A stretch of 64,000 nt of DNA, from contig CAYFMT010000011.1 of assembly GCA_964344305.1 (NCBI GenBank), positions 16,384 to 80,383 on the forward strand. Reading direction: 5' to 3'. The notes under the pieces were generated by a model that saw only the letters and a program-made list of their open reading frames with translations, was not told where the DNA came from and searched no databases. Of this stretch, positions 43,188-52,459 are shown in pieces (within the stretch, counting starts at the first letter, position 1; each line of letters begins with the position of its first letter). Source of the DNA: JABMOV01 sp964344305. GTDB taxonomy: Bacteria; Fidelibacterota; Marinisomatia; Marinisomatales; JABMOV01. The position numbers were made by a program, and so were the translations under genes.

Positions 43188-43652
43188 ATGGTCATTCAGG
43201 AAAAATGTGTCGTATCAATTCATTATACTCTTACAGATGATTCTGGAAAGCAACTGGACACATCATCAGAAAGAGGTCCTTTGAAATACCTTGCAGGATC
43301 TCGGAACATCATTTCAGGTCTGGAATCAGCACTAAATGGAAAAACTGTCGGAGATAAACTAAAAGTATCTGTGGAGCCCAAGGACGGATATGGAGAGTTT
43401 GATCCGGAAAAAGTCCAGGAAGTCCCTAGATCCGCTTTTGAAGGCATTGATACTATTGAACCCGGCATGCAATTTCAGGGGCAGGATGCCAATGGGAATG
43501 TTCAAAACATCGTTGTAATGGACGTCTCAGATACAAACGTTACCATTGACGCGAATCATCCCCTGGCTGGTAAAGTGCTGCATTTTGATGTTTCTGTAGA
43601 AGACATTCGCGAAGCAACAGAAGAAGAAATCAGCCATGGACATGTCCACTAG
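43188..43652 (+). CDS. slyD: FKBP-type peptidyl-prolyl cis-trans isomerase, SlyD-like
   Basis: 154 aa: 'CVVSIHYTLTDDSGKQLDTSSERGPLKYLAGSRNIISGLESALNGKTVGDKLKVSVEPKDGYGEFD' (FKBP strands plus insert-in-flap start), IF domain to ~125, then 'DANHPLAGKVLHFDVSVEDIREAT'. The long His/Cys-rich metal tail of E. coli SlyD is missing; only HGHVH remains. Prolyl isomerase/chaperone; SlyD also helps nickel delivery to hydrogenase in E. coli, notable since a hydrogenase locus lies 2 kb away. Confidence 0.93.
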   Translation: MVIQEKCVVSIHYTLTDDSGKQLDTSSERGPLKYLAGSRNIISGLESALNGKTVGDKLKVSVEPKDGYGEFDPEKVQEVPRSAFEGIDTIEPGMQFQGQDANGNVQNIVVMDVSDTNVTIDANHPLAGKVLHFDVSVEDIREATEEEISHGHVH

Positions 43653-43678
43653 TCTGACCTTCATTAACTGATTTTCAC

Positions 43679-43706
43679 GAAAAACCCCGATAATTCGGGG
43701 TTTTTC
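43679..43706. terminator. Bidirectional intrinsic terminator
   Basis: AAAAACCCCGA-TAA-TTCGGGGTTTTT: a strong GC stem with A and T runs on both sides, lying between convergent slyD (+) and the DoxX gene (-). It can end both transcripts. Confidence 0.88.
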
Positions 43707-43734
43707 TTTGAGATAGTATAGCTGCCCTATGGGT

Positions 43735-44142
43735 TCATTCCCGATCGGAATTTCCTTTGATCAGGTATGTCAGTCCAGTTGCCAGGATGAGTACTTGAAA
43801 TTCCATTCCACCCATATTGTTGGTTCCTTCACCGTAACCGGACATAAAACTCCATCCATTTGGTAAGTGAACCATAAAAATAGCGCCAAGCATGACAATG
43901 GAAAAAATGGCTCCGGCAGTACGGGTGGCAATTTCAGGACCAAACCCACCCCATAGAATGAGTAATCCGCCAACCACTTCCATTATGGCCAGTACATACA
44001 CAATAATAATGGGCATTCCCATTCCATCAGCCATCATATCTGCCATGGGGAATTTCATCATCCCATGATACAAGAATGTTACTGCCAGGGATAAACGAAC
44101 AAGCCAGTGTGAAAAGGGTGATAATTTTTGAAATGATTCCAT
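43735..44142 (-). CDS. DoxX family membrane protein
   Basis: 135 aa with four membrane helices: 'FSHWLVRLSLAVTFLYHGMMKF', 'PIIIVYVLAIMEVVGGLLILWGGF', 'AGAIFSIVMLGAIFMVHLPNGWSF', and 'FQVLILATGLTYLIKG'. DoxX members are subunits or partners in oxidoreductase or thiosulfate/redox homeostasis systems. It is preceded (8 bp) by a thioredoxin-like gene and a Crp/Fnr gene on the same strand, suggesting a redox-linked operon. Confidence 0.9.
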   Translation of the reverse strand: MESFQKLSPFSHWLVRLSLAVTFLYHGMMKFPMADMMADGMGMPIIIVYVLAIMEVVGGLLILWGGFGPEIATRTAGAIFSIVMLGAIFMVHLPNGWSFMSGYGEGTNNMGGMEFQVLILATGLTYLIKGNSDRE

Positions 44143-44150
44143 GTGTTCCT

Positions 44151-44429
44151 CTATTGATTGAGTTGATTTAGTTTTGTAATAAATCGTGTTGAATCAAATC
44201 CACCAAGGTACCAGAGCGAATTATTCACCCAGATGGCAGGTGTCACATAGGGCTGGTATTTTCCGGGATATCTCCCTGCTGTATCTGCATTGATAACAGA
44301 CAATTCAACCGTTGTAATGGGCTTGGTGATATGTTCCAATTCCCTTCGAACCTTTTTACAGATTTGGCAGGTGGGACGTACAACCAGTTCTATGTGGATT
44401 AACTTTTCTATCTCGGTGGTTGATTCCAT
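44151..44429 (-). CDS. Thioredoxin-fold protein with CxxC
   Basis: 92 aa: 'IHIELVVRPTCQICKKVRRELEHIT' places the redox CQIC motif (Cys20/Cys23) at the start of helix 1; 'QPYVTPAIWVNNSLWYLGGFD' supplies the cis-Pro loop ('VTPAIWV'). Glutaredoxin/thioredoxin-like, cytoplasmic, partner unknown. Adjacent to the DoxX gene, with which it probably functions. Confidence 0.82.
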   Translation of the reverse strand: MESTTEIEKLIHIELVVRPTCQICKKVRRELEHITKPITTVELSVINADTAGRYPGKYQPYVTPAIWVNNSLWYLGGFDSTRFITKLNQLNQ

Positions 44430-44481
44430 GGGCCAAGTCTACACCATGGACTTATAAAACATTGTCAGCGTCGAGACAGTG

Positions 44482-45162
44482 CTACGTTTCCAGCCAGGAC
44501 CTGTCCTTTACATGAAAGAAGCGTCTTGTATATTGAACAATATTTCTATCCACAAGATCATTCAGTACTGCGTTAACTGTTTGTCGTGCTGTGGCTGTAA
44601 GACTGGCAATTTCCTGATGGGCAAGGAATGGTCTTACGCGTATACCATCCACCATGGATTTCCCAAATGTGGTTGCATACCGTTTGAGAAATGCTTCTAT
44701 CCTTTCCTGGGCATTTTTGAACACCAGATCTTCCACTTGGGCCTGGATTTTCCGTAATCGAAATCCAATAAATTTGTTAATACTGCGATTCACACCTGGA
44801 TTCTTATCCAACATCTGCTGGAACATTTCCCTGTTGATGGTACACACAACAGCATCCTCAATGGCTTCTGCCATATTTGTGTGTGTATTTTGACCTAATA
44901 GGGCGCTTTCACCAAATATCTCACCAGGACCCAGTAAATCCAGTGTGGTGGTTCTTCCATCAGCATGAATTCTTGATATTTTTATTTTACCTTCTTTTAG
45001 GAAATAAATGGTATTGCTGGGTTCATCAGGGAAATATATAATGTCCTTTTTCGTGCTCTCCTTCATGTGGGTCATTTTACTGAATTCTTCCATGGACCGA
45101 TCATCCATGCCCTCAAGAAGGTTGAAGTTTTTTAAATACCAGAGCTTTGTTTTGTCAGCCAT
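44482..45162 (-). CDS. Crp/Fnr-family transcription regulator
   Basis: 226 aa: N-terminal cyclic-nucleotide-binding-like beta roll ('IIYFPDEPSNTIYFLKEGKIKISRIHADGRTTTLDLLGPGEIFGESALLG'), dimer helix, and C-terminal winged helix 'LAHQEIASLTATARQTVNAVLNDLVDRNIV'. The N-terminal Cys cluster of FNR is missing, and the cAMP-contact Arg after GES is replaced, so the ligand is unclear. Located just upstream of the thioredoxin-like and DoxX genes and 380 bp from the divergent hyp operon; a regulatory link is possible. Confidence 0.9.
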   Translation of the reverse strand: MADKTKLWYLKNFNLLEGMDDRSMEEFSKMTHMKESTKKDIIYFPDEPSNTIYFLKEGKIKISRIHADGRTTTLDLLGPGEIFGESALLGQNTHTNMAEAIEDAVVCTINREMFQQMLDKNPGVNRSINKFIGFRLRKIQAQVEDLVFKNAQERIEAFLKRYATTFGKSMVDGIRVRPFLAHQEIASLTATARQTVNAVLNDLVDRNIVQYTRRFFHVKDRSWLET

Positions 45163-45176
45163 GATAAATCAAATTA

Positions 45177-45407
45177 TCATTCATTGTCTTTGAACGCTTT
45201 GATTTCTTCCGTCGTTATGTACGTTGGCTTTCGATCCATGAAGGCCTGATGATCCAGTACAGCATAACCATGTGCATGCCGGGTTGGGCATTCACCGCAG
45301 GCATCCTTACCTGTCTTTTTGTGCTGAAGAATTTCCAGCACCTTGTCATCTGTCAGGTCCTCCTCGCTCTCTACAAACCAACGCAAGGTAATAAGGTATT
45401 TTTTCAT
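45177..45407 (-). CDS. Small protein of unknown family with CxEC
   Basis: Start at ATG 45407 (MKKYLITLRWFVESEEDLTDDKV); an upstream in-frame ATG adds an unrelated hydrophobic stretch. 76 aa, with 'KTGKDACGECPTRHAHGYAVLDHQAF' giving CxxC plus His residues, possibly a metal site. No family recognised. It lies 14 bp upstream of the Crp/Fnr gene and probably shares its transcript. Confidence 0.6.
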   Translation of the reverse strand: MKKYLITLRWFVESEEDLTDDKVLEILQHKKTGKDACGECPTRHAHGYAVLDHQAFMDRKPTYITTEEIKAFKDNE

Positions 45408-45544
45408 AGTGTATCCCAGTGTGAATATGCATATTACTTCAAAATCCAATTCTTTCAAAAAGGAATACACCATCAAAAATCAGGCTTTGGGCATATTTTA
45501 TTTCAAGGATATCTGTAAATTTCATTCAACAATTTTTCCGATCC

Positions 45545-45886
45545 ATGCATGAAATGAGTATAGCCCTTAACATAATTGACATCGCAACCGAACATGCGAA
45601 AGAGGATCACGCAACCACCATTGATTCCATTGAACTGGATGTGGGGGTTTTGTCTGGCATCCTGGTTGATTCACTTGAGTTTTGCTTCGATGCCGCTTCC
45701 AGAAACACACTGGCTGAAAAAGCAAGGCTCGTCATCAATTCGATACCAGCTGATGGAAAATGCAATTCCTGTGGTACTTCTTTTTCCATTTCCCAATGGC
45801 CTGACCCCTGTCCGAAGTGTAACAGTTTCCTCATTTCAATATCATCAGGAAAAGACATGAAAATAACATCCATAACCATAAGCTGA
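45545..45886 (+). CDS. hypA: Hydrogenase nickel insertion protein HypA
   Basis: 113 aa starting MHEMSIALNIIDIA; His2 is the Ni ligand. Zinc site from CxxC pairs 'GKCNSCGTSF' and 'DPCPKCNSF'. Delivers Ni2+ to the hydrogenase large subunit with HypB. First gene of hypABFCDE. Confidence 0.96.
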   Translation: MHEMSIALNIIDIATEHAKEDHATTIDSIELDVGVLSGILVDSLEFCFDAASRNTLAEKARLVINSIPADGKCNSCGTSFSISQWPDPCPKCNSFLISISSGKDMKITSITIS

Positions 45887-45893
45887 GGATTCT

Positions 45894-46676
45894 ATGTGTG
45901 ATACCTGTGGATGCAGCCAACCCGCCGATGCAGTGACATTTCAAAAACCTGGTGAACACCATCACCATGGGCATGGACATCACGATCACGATCATGCCCA
46001 TCACCATCATCCTGGTGATTCAAGAACACTCCAGGTAGAAGTGGATGTGCTGTCAAAAAACAACCTCATTGCCGAAAGGAATCGTGGGTATTTTGATGCA
46101 AAAAGCATTCTGGCTCTGAACCTGGTAAGCTCCCCGGGATCAGGAAAAACAACTCTGTTGGAAAAAACCATATCGCATTTGAAAACAAAATACCCCATGT
46201 CTGTAATCGAAGGTGACCAGCAGACCCTTAGAGATGCAGAGCGGATTCAATCCACCGGTGCACCGGTCATCCAGGTAAACACGGGGAAAGGGTGTCATCT
46301 CGATGCAGATATGATCCACAAAGCCATCCATGACCTAAGTCTGGAAGAGAATTCCATTCTATGGATTGAAAACGTAGGGAATCTGGTCTGTCCTGCCCTC
46401 TTCGATCTTGGAGAAGCCATGAAAGTCGCCATCATTAGTGTAACAGAGGGCGATGACAAACCACTGAAATACCCAAACATGTTTAGGGAATCCCAGATCT
46501 GCATCATAAACAAAACTGATTTGATCCCGTATGTGGATTTCAGTCTTGAATCATGCAGGGATGCAGCGCGACAGGTAAATCCATCTATTGAATTTTTTGA
46601 ACTCTCGGCAACAACTGAAGAGGGTTTGGACAGTTGGCTGGATTGGATTCACCATCAAATGGAGCCAAAGAAATAG
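45894..46676 (+). CDS. hypB: Hydrogenase nickel incorporation GTPase HypB
   Basis: 260 aa: N-terminal CDTCGC motif, a His-rich nickel-storage stretch (~22-43), P-loop 'SSPGSGKTTLLEKTI', 'VIEGDQQTLRDAERI', 'WIENVGNLVCPALFDLGE' (Ni/Zn site Cys) and 'INKTDLIPYV' (NKxD). Stores Ni and drives insertion by GTP hydrolysis. Starts 7 bp after hypA; its end overlaps hypF by 43 bp. Confidence 0.97.
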   Translation: MCDTCGCSQPADAVTFQKPGEHHHHGHGHHDHDHAHHHHPGDSRTLQVEVDVLSKNNLIAERNRGYFDAKSILALNLVSSPGSGKTTLLEKTISHLKTKYPMSVIEGDQQTLRDAERIQSTGAPVIQVNTGKGCHLDADMIHKAIHDLSLEENSILWIENVGNLVCPALFDLGEAMKVAIISVTEGDDKPLKYPNMFRESQICIINKTDLIPYVDFSLESCRDAARQVNPSIEFFELSATTEEGLDSWLDWIHHQMEPKK

Positions 46677-48937
46677 AGTCGGACCTTCGACTCCAGATTT
46701 TTGTTAATGGCATCGTCCAGGGTGTTGGGTTTCGCCCTTTCATCTATAACATCGCCCGATCACATCATATAGCCGGCTTTGTGACCAACACTGAATCCGG
46801 GGTGGAAATCCAGGCAGAAGGTGAAGAACAGAACGTTTATGCTTTTTTGAATTCCATAAAAACTGATGCTCCTCCACTTTCTATCATTCTGGAAGTAAAG
46901 GAAATTGCCCTTCCAAAACAAAACGATTCAGACTTTGTGATAAAACCATCAGAAAAGTCCGATTCTGTTTCGACTTACATTCCCCCTGATACAGCCACCT
47001 GTGATGATTGTATTCAGGATATAAAAGACCCAAACAATCGCCGATATAGATACCCTTTTACCAATTGCACCAATTGCGGACCCCGTTATACTATCATCGA
47101 AAATCTGCCATATGATCGACCCGAGACATCCATGCGATCATTTCAAATGTGTCATGATTGTCAATCCGAATATGATGATCCCAACGATCGCAGGTTTCAT
47201 GCTCAACCCAATGCCTGTCCCGTATGTGGTCCACAGATTTCGCTCTGGAAAGATAATGGTTCACAAGTTTCCTGTCATGATCCCCTAAATGAAGCCATCC
47301 AGTGGCTGATGGATGGCAAAATTCTGGCCATTAAAGGATTGGGTGGATTCCATCTGGCGGTTCACGCCGGAAATGAAGACGCTATTGTGACTCAAAGAGA
47401 GCGAAAAATGCGTGAAGAAAAACCCTTTGCCATTATGGTTAGGGACATTGAAACGGCACAAACCTATGCTACTGTTTCTGACGCAGAGTTGGCACTCCTT
47501 CTCTCTCCCAGACGCCCCATTGTCCTTTTACAGAAAAAGAATCCTTTCAACCTGGCACATTCCATTGCTCCTGGTAATGATCGCATCGGCATCATGCTTC
47601 CATACACACCCCTTCATCATCTTTTATTTTCTGAATCCATAGATGCCCTGGTGATGACAAGCGCAAATCTCAGTGAAGAACCAATATGCATTCACAATGA
47701 CGAAACCTTTCGTCGTCTTGAATCCATTGCGGATGCCTATTTGATCCATGACAGGGACATATTTATACAAAATGATGATTCCGTTTCCATGGTATCCGGT
47801 GACAAACCCAGAATTATCAGGCGGAGTCGCGGGTACGCACCTCAACCGCTGGTGGTGAGCAGTAAAGGTCCACCAATTCTGGCTGTGGGAGGCATGCTCA
47901 AAAATACTGTCTGTATGTTGAAAGATAAGACAGCCATATTAAGTCAACACATCGGTGATCTAGAAAATGTGGAGTCCTATGACATTTTTCAAAAAACCAT
48001 CCATCATCTTCAATCTGTTTTCGAAACCGCACCAGAATTAATCGTACATGATCTCCATCCTGGATATTTATCCACTACCTGGGCTGAAGAGCAGGATATA
48101 CCAAAGTTGGCTGTTCAGCATCACTGGGCGCACCTTGCATCAGTCATGGTGGAGAACAATGTCTCGGCGCCGACCATTGGAATCACAATGGATGGTACCG
48201 GTTACGGTATGGATGGAACCATTTGGGGTGGAGAAATTCTCGTGGGTGATTTTACAGGGTTCACACGGAAAGCCCATTTTGAACCGGTACCATTGCCTGG
48301 TGGCGATACGGCCATCAAAGCCCCCTGGCGTACTGCCTTGAGCTATTCCCGCCATGCCTTTGGATCTCATATTCCTGACCTTCCCGTATTCGCCAGTCAG
48401 GCTTCGGCGCCTGTCCTGGAAATGCTGGAAGCAAATATCAATTGCCCGCGCACATCCAGTTGCGGTCGACTTTTTGATGCCGTGGCTGTTCTTTGTGGTG
48501 AAAAACCCACCATTCGATATGAAGGCCAGGCAGCCATTGAATTCATGCAGAAAGTGGATGGATACCTTCCGCGTCCATTTAACTACATCATTGAAGACCA
48601 GGGTGACAAACATGTATGGACCATTGCACCCATCATTCAATCCATGGTGAAAGCAATTCAGTCAGGGGAAAGCCCCCCCAGACTGAGCGGACGGTTTCAT
48701 AAAACGCTCATAGAACTATTCCATGAAACTGTGTTGATAATTCGCAGGGAAACAGGGATAAATACGGTGGCCCTTTCCGGTGGTGTTTTTCAAAATCATG
48801 TTCTATTTGAAGGGCTTATACTTCGTTTAACCAAATCCGGGTGTGATGTATTAACCCATTCACTTGTCCCTGCCAATGATGGTGGACTATCCCTGGGACA
48901 AGCCATGATCGGGCGCGAATATTTAAACACAAAATAA
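46634..48937 (+). CDS. hypF: Carbamoyltransferase HypF
   Basis: 767 aa: acylphosphatase domain ('NGIVQGVGFRPFIYNIARSH'), two zinc fingers ('CDDCIQDI...CTNCGPRYT', 'CHDCQSEYDD...CPVCGP'), YrdC-like domain ('GKILAIKGLGGFHLAVHA', 'MLPYTPLHHLLF') and Kae1-like domain ('QHHWAHLASVMVEN', 'ALSGGVFQN'). Makes the carbamoyl-AMP/carbamoyl group for Fe cyanide ligands. The start is a TTG at 46634 inside hypB; the first conserved residues are soon after, so the exact codon is uncertain. Confidence 0.95.
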   Translation: MAGLDSPSNGAKEIESDLRLQIFVNGIVQGVGFRPFIYNIARSHHIAGFVTNTESGVEIQAEGEEQNVYAFLNSIKTDAPPLSIILEVKEIALPKQNDSDFVIKPSEKSDSVSTYIPPDTATCDDCIQDIKDPNNRRYRYPFTNCTNCGPRYTIIENLPYDRPETSMRSFQMCHDCQSEYDDPNDRRFHAQPNACPVCGPQISLWKDNGSQVSCHDPLNEAIQWLMDGKILAIKGLGGFHLAVHAGNEDAIVTQRERKMREEKPFAIMVRDIETAQTYATVSDAELALLLSPRRPIVLLQKKNPFNLAHSIAPGNDRIGIMLPYTPLHHLLFSESIDALVMTSANLSEEPICIHNDETFRRLESIADAYLIHDRDIFIQNDDSVSMVSGDKPRIIRRSRGYAPQPLVVSSKGPPILAVGGMLKNTVCMLKDKTAILSQHIGDLENVESYDIFQKTIHHLQSVFETAPELIVHDLHPGYLSTTWAEEQDIPKLAVQHHWAHLASVMVENNVSAPTIGITMDGTGYGMDGTIWGGEILVGDFTGFTRKAHFEPVPLPGGDTAIKAPWRTALSYSRHAFGSHIPDLPVFASQASAPVLEMLEANINCPRTSSCGRLFDAVAVLCGEKPTIRYEGQAAIEFMQKVDGYLPRPFNYIIEDQGDKHVWTIAPIIQSMVKAIQSGESPPRLSGRFHKTLIELFHETVLIIRRETGINTVALSGGVFQNHVLFEGLILRLTKSGCDVLTHSLVPANDGGLSLGQAMIGREYLNTK

Positions 48938-49037
48938 TGAGTCATTCAGCCACATCTCCCTCACCTCCCAACAATCCCATCGCAAGGATATATCATTGTA
49001 AATTCCCGCTTCTTATTTACTCAGGATTGAGACAACT

Positions 49038-49331
49038 ATGTGTTTAGGTATTCCAGGAAAAGTGATAGAAATATTTGAAGAAAATGGAATCCAGATGGGG
49101 CAGGTTGATTATGCCGGTACCATCAGCAAGGCCTGCCTGGCCTACGTACCGGAAATTGAACTAGGCCAGTATACCATTGTCCACGCCGGTTTCGCCATTT
49201 CCATCATCAATGAGCAGGAAGCCATGGAAACCTATGCCGTCTGGGAAGAGTTTGTGGCGGCAGCTGCGTCTGAAGGTCTCGATGTATACGGGAATCCCCT
49301 AAACAAGGATGACATGGAGAAAACATCTTGA
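49038..49331 (+). CDS. hypC: Hydrogenase assembly chaperone HypC
   Basis: 97 aa starting MCLGIPGKVIEIFEENG; Cys2 (exposed after Met removal) binds the Fe(CN)2CO precursor with HypD and transfers it to the large subunit. C-terminal helix 'EEFVAAAASEGLDVYG'. Overlaps hypD by 4 bp. Confidence 0.96.
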   Translation: MCLGIPGKVIEIFEENGIQMGQVDYAGTISKACLAYVPEIELGQYTIVHAGFAISIINEQEAMETYAVWEEFVAAAASEGLDVYGNPLNKDDMEKTS

Positions 49332-50428
49332 AATACCTGGATGAGTTCAGGAATCCAGCAGTCGCAAAGGAAATTCTGAAACAGATTCACGCTGAAGTCA
49401 CCCAACCATGGGTCATTATGGAAATTTGTGGTGGACAGACACATTCCATTATCCGCAATGGAATAGACCAGCTTCTTCCTAAAGAGATCGAATTGGTTCA
49501 CGGTCCTGGTTGTCCTGTCTGTGTCACGCCGCTTGAGGTCATCGATCGTGCCCTTGTTATTGCACTTCAACCGAACGTGATCTTCACCAGTTTTGGGGAT
49601 ATGCTACGTGTACCTGGAAGTGAAAAAGATCTATTCATGGTTCAATCTGAAGGTGGGGATATCCGTACCGTTTATTCTCCTCTTGAATCCGTTCAGATCG
49701 CCAGGGAAAATCCTGACAAGGAGGTGGTGTTTTTCGCTGTCGGATTTGAAACGACTGCACCGGGAAATGCCATGGCCATTGATGTGGCTCACCGTGAAGG
49801 ATTAACTAATTTCAGTGAACTGGTGAGCCATGTACTCGTACCACCTGCCATGGAAGCCCTCCTTTCCTCTCCCACCAATCGTGTCCAGGGATACCTTGCA
49901 GCCGGGCATGTTTGCACTATCATGGGATGGGAAGAATACATCCCCATTGCAGAAAAATACAGGGTACCCATCGTACCAACTGGATTTGAACCCGTGGATA
50001 TTCTCGAAGGCATTCTCATGGTTGTTAAACAACTGGAATCAGGAACCCACACAGTGCAGAATCAATACATTCGCTCCGTTCGCAGGGATGGGAATCCAAC
50101 CGCTCAGAGTACTATTTCGAAAGTATATCAAATTGACAATCAAAAATGGCGTGGTATCGGTGAGATTCCCCAAAGCGGGTTGGGAATACGACCTGAGTAT
50201 GCTGCCTATGATGCAGCCAAAAAATTCCATGTAGATTCCATCAACACCAATGAGCCGGAAGAGTGCATCAGCGGTATTGTATTGCAAGGACTGAAAAAGC
50301 CTCATGAATGCCCGGCTTTCGGCAGATCATGCACACCGGAAAATCCCCTGGGAGCGACCATGGTATCCAGTGAGGGAGCCTGCGCAGCCTACTATAAATA
50401 TCAACGGTTGATTCCACAGCATGATTGA
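49328..50428 (+). CDS. hypD: Fe(CN)2CO scaffold protein HypD
   Basis: 366 aa, TTG start overlapping the hypC stop. Conserved 'EICGGQTHSIIRNGID' (Cys), 'LVHGPGCPVCVTP' (CxxC thiol pair), 'AVGFETTAPGNA', 'GHVCTIMGW', and C-terminal Cys set 'ECPAFGRSCTPENPLGA...EGACAAYYKY' for the [4Fe-4S] cluster. Assembles the Fe ligands with HypC and HypE. Confidence 0.97.
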   Translation: MKYLDEFRNPAVAKEILKQIHAEVTQPWVIMEICGGQTHSIIRNGIDQLLPKEIELVHGPGCPVCVTPLEVIDRALVIALQPNVIFTSFGDMLRVPGSEKDLFMVQSEGGDIRTVYSPLESVQIARENPDKEVVFFAVGFETTAPGNAMAIDVAHREGLTNFSELVSHVLVPPAMEALLSSPTNRVQGYLAAGHVCTIMGWEEYIPIAEKYRVPIVPTGFEPVDILEGILMVVKQLESGTHTVQNQYIRSVRRDGNPTAQSTISKVYQIDNQKWRGIGEIPQSGLGIRPEYAAYDAAKKFHVDSINTNEPEECISGIVLQGLKKPHECPAFGRSCTPENPLGATMVSSEGACAAYYKYQRLIPQHD

Positions 50429-51473
50429 GTTCCCAGAAGCATTATCCTGTCCTGTTCCCATCATGAAACATGATTCCATTCAGCTGGCTCATGGTGCCGG
50501 AGGGAAACTGTCTGCAGAACTTGTTGACAAGATGTTTCTTCCGCGATTCTCAAATGAAACACTGGAAAAACTGGAAGATCAGGCTATTCTGAATATCCCT
50601 GAAGGACGGATAGCCTTCAGCACAGATACATTTGTGGTGGACCCCATTTTTTTCCCTGGTGGAAACATTGGCGAATTGGCCATCAATGGGACCGTAAATG
50701 ATATTGCCATGAGTGGTGCAGAACCAATTGCACTTAGTGTTGGGTTCATCCTTGAAGAGGGACTTCCTTTTGAAAGTCTTCATGCCATTCTTCTCAGCAT
50801 GGAGGCATCGGCGAAGGATGCAAATGTGACTGTCGTAACCGGTGACACGAAAGTTGTTCCAAAAGGTAGCTGCGATAAGATTTTTATCAATACGTCCGGA
50901 ATTGGTGTTATACCACAAAATGTGGATCTGGGTACGCACAGGATAAAGCCGGGTGATTCCATCCTGGTATCAGGAACCATTGCCGATCATGGAATGGCTG
51001 TATTAACCACCCGAAAGGGATTGTCCTTCACTTCCAGAGTTTCCAGCGACACGGCTGCCCTTAATTCCCTGGTCTCCTCCATGCTTGATGCATCAAAACA
51101 TATTCATGCCATGCGAGATCCTACCCGGGGAGGTGTTGCCACCACCCTGAATGAATTTGCCAAACAGTCCGGATTTGGTATCCATATTTTTGAAAACAAA
51201 ATCCCCGTTTTACCTGAAGTAAAAGGTGCGTGTGAAATCCTGGGAATTGATCCCCTCTATGTCGCCAATGAAGGAAAACTGATCTGTGCAGTGGCACCTG
51301 ACGACGCAGACGATATTTTGGTGTTCATGAAAGAACATCCCCTGGGGAAGGATGCTGTAAAGATTGGGGAAGTAGTAAATGACCATCCGGGAATGGTAAC
51401 CATGTCTTCTCTGCTGGGTGCAAAAAGGATAATCGACATGCCTGTTGGAGAACAACTGCCTAGAATCTGTTAG
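50421..51473 (+). CDS. hypE: Hydrogenase maturation protein HypE
   Basis: 350 aa PurM-like ATPase: 'LAHGAGGKLSAELV', 'AFSTDTFVVDPIFFPGGNIGELAINGTVNDIAMSGAEP', 'VTGDTKVV', 'MRDPTRGGVATTLNEFA'. It ends LPRIC: the C-terminal Cys is carbamoylated by HypF and dehydrated to thiocyanate. Overlaps hypD by 8 bp. The first ~12 residues before MKHDSIQLAHG may be extra. Confidence 0.97.
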   Translation: MIEFPEALSCPVPIMKHDSIQLAHGAGGKLSAELVDKMFLPRFSNETLEKLEDQAILNIPEGRIAFSTDTFVVDPIFFPGGNIGELAINGTVNDIAMSGAEPIALSVGFILEEGLPFESLHAILLSMEASAKDANVTVVTGDTKVVPKGSCDKIFINTSGIGVIPQNVDLGTHRIKPGDSILVSGTIADHGMAVLTTRKGLSFTSRVSSDTAALNSLVSSMLDASKHIHAMRDPTRGGVATTLNEFAKQSGFGIHIFENKIPVLPEVKGACEILGIDPLYVANEGKLICAVAPDDADDILVFMKEHPLGKDAVKIGEVVNDHPGMVTMSSLLGAKRIIDMPVGEQLPRIC

Positions 51474-51550
51474 GAATAAGTGGCATTGCATTCATTCCTG
51501 CAACACGCCTACATTTCGGAAATAAATCGATACAATTGAGTAAGGATACA

Positions 51551-52459
51551 ATGGCCAGCAAAAAAAATATCACCACAATATTTCTCTGTTCCCTTTTGTT
51601 CATTACAGGTTGTTCTCGAAGGGGATATAAAACATTTGACCTGGATCTATATGAAAAGAAAACAGAGCGGATTGCACACGACTATTTTGAGGCCATCCAC
51701 CTGGAATCTCTGAATTCGTTCGCATTTCGAAATGTAGCCATTATTGAGTTTAATGTGGAATACCTTGTCCATCTTCCAGACGAAACCTATCCCAAAATGA
51801 CCGATGGACTATACGATATCTTTGTAGAATACCTTGAAGAAAATACGGGACTTCAGGTTGTTGACAGGGATCGTGTGTCCACCAGCCCCCTCTACATGCA
51901 TCTTCGGAAAAAGAATATTTCCCAGCGATGGGAAGAGCCAAAAGGCATATTCCGTAAGACGAAGAAAAAGGATCGTCGCATCAGTATCACCTATTCTGCA
52001 TCACATCTTGGCGTATTGATCGACTTGAAGGATAATCCGCATTACAGCACAATCCGCAGCTCTGAAAATGAATGGGTGGAACCGGGTATTCTCTATGATG
52101 TTGGAGCCGATGCTGCCATAAAAGTCCATACCATTGTGGATTTTGTAAAGGATAATGGAAGCGGTCATTTTCTCATTACAGCTCTAGAAGAACCGGAAGT
52201 GGACACAAAGGTGGATATCTTCGTTGGCTACTCCAAAAGTCTTGCCCCAGCAGTGGGTTACCCCTCCAAAGATGGTAAAAATTATATCTACCGATACAAT
52301 GACCGTGCGTCATTCGTCCTGAAGAAACCACTGGTTTCCTACGAGGCCATTCGTTCCAATGAAAACATATTCAACCTGGAGCAATTTGCCTTTCGTGCTC
52401 AGGAAATGTTCAGTGTCTATTCCGATATGTTCAGCAGGCAACTGGCCGAAAAGCTTTAA
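51551..52459 (+). CDS. Hypothetical lipoprotein in the hydrogenase locus
   Basis: Start at ATG 51551 (AAGGAT upstream), five codons inside a TTG-started frame. 302 aa: lipobox 'CSLLFITGCSRR' (Cys19). The mature part has 'RNVAIIEFNVEYLVHLPDETYPKMTDGLYDIFVEYLEENTGLQVVDRDRV' (a CsgG/TolB-N-like pattern: sensing and naming stem), 'GVLIDLKDN' and 'SYEAIRSNENIFNLEQFAFRAQEMFSVYSDMF'. No known hydrogenase accessory role; it shares the transcript direction and overlaps the transporter gene by one base. Function unknown. Confidence 0.7.
   Translation: MASKKNITTIFLCSLLFITGCSRRGYKTFDLDLYEKKTERIAHDYFEAIHLESLNSFAFRNVAIIEFNVEYLVHLPDETYPKMTDGLYDIFVEYLEENTGLQVVDRDRVSTSPLYMHLRKKNISQRWEEPKGIFRKTKKKDRRISITYSASHLGVLIDLKDNPHYSTIRSSENEWVEPGILYDVGADAAIKVHTIVDFVKDNGSGHFLITALEEPEVDTKVDIFVGYSKSLAPAVGYPSKDGKNYIYRYNDRASFVLKKPLVSYEAIRSNENIFNLEQFAFRAQEMFSVYSDMFSRQLAEKL

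Noticed and set aside
45408..45544. FNR/CRP box or sigma-54 promoter before hypA
   Set aside because: No TTGAT-N4-ATCAA, TGTGA-N6-TCACA or TGGCA-N6-TTGC pattern was found in this spacer.
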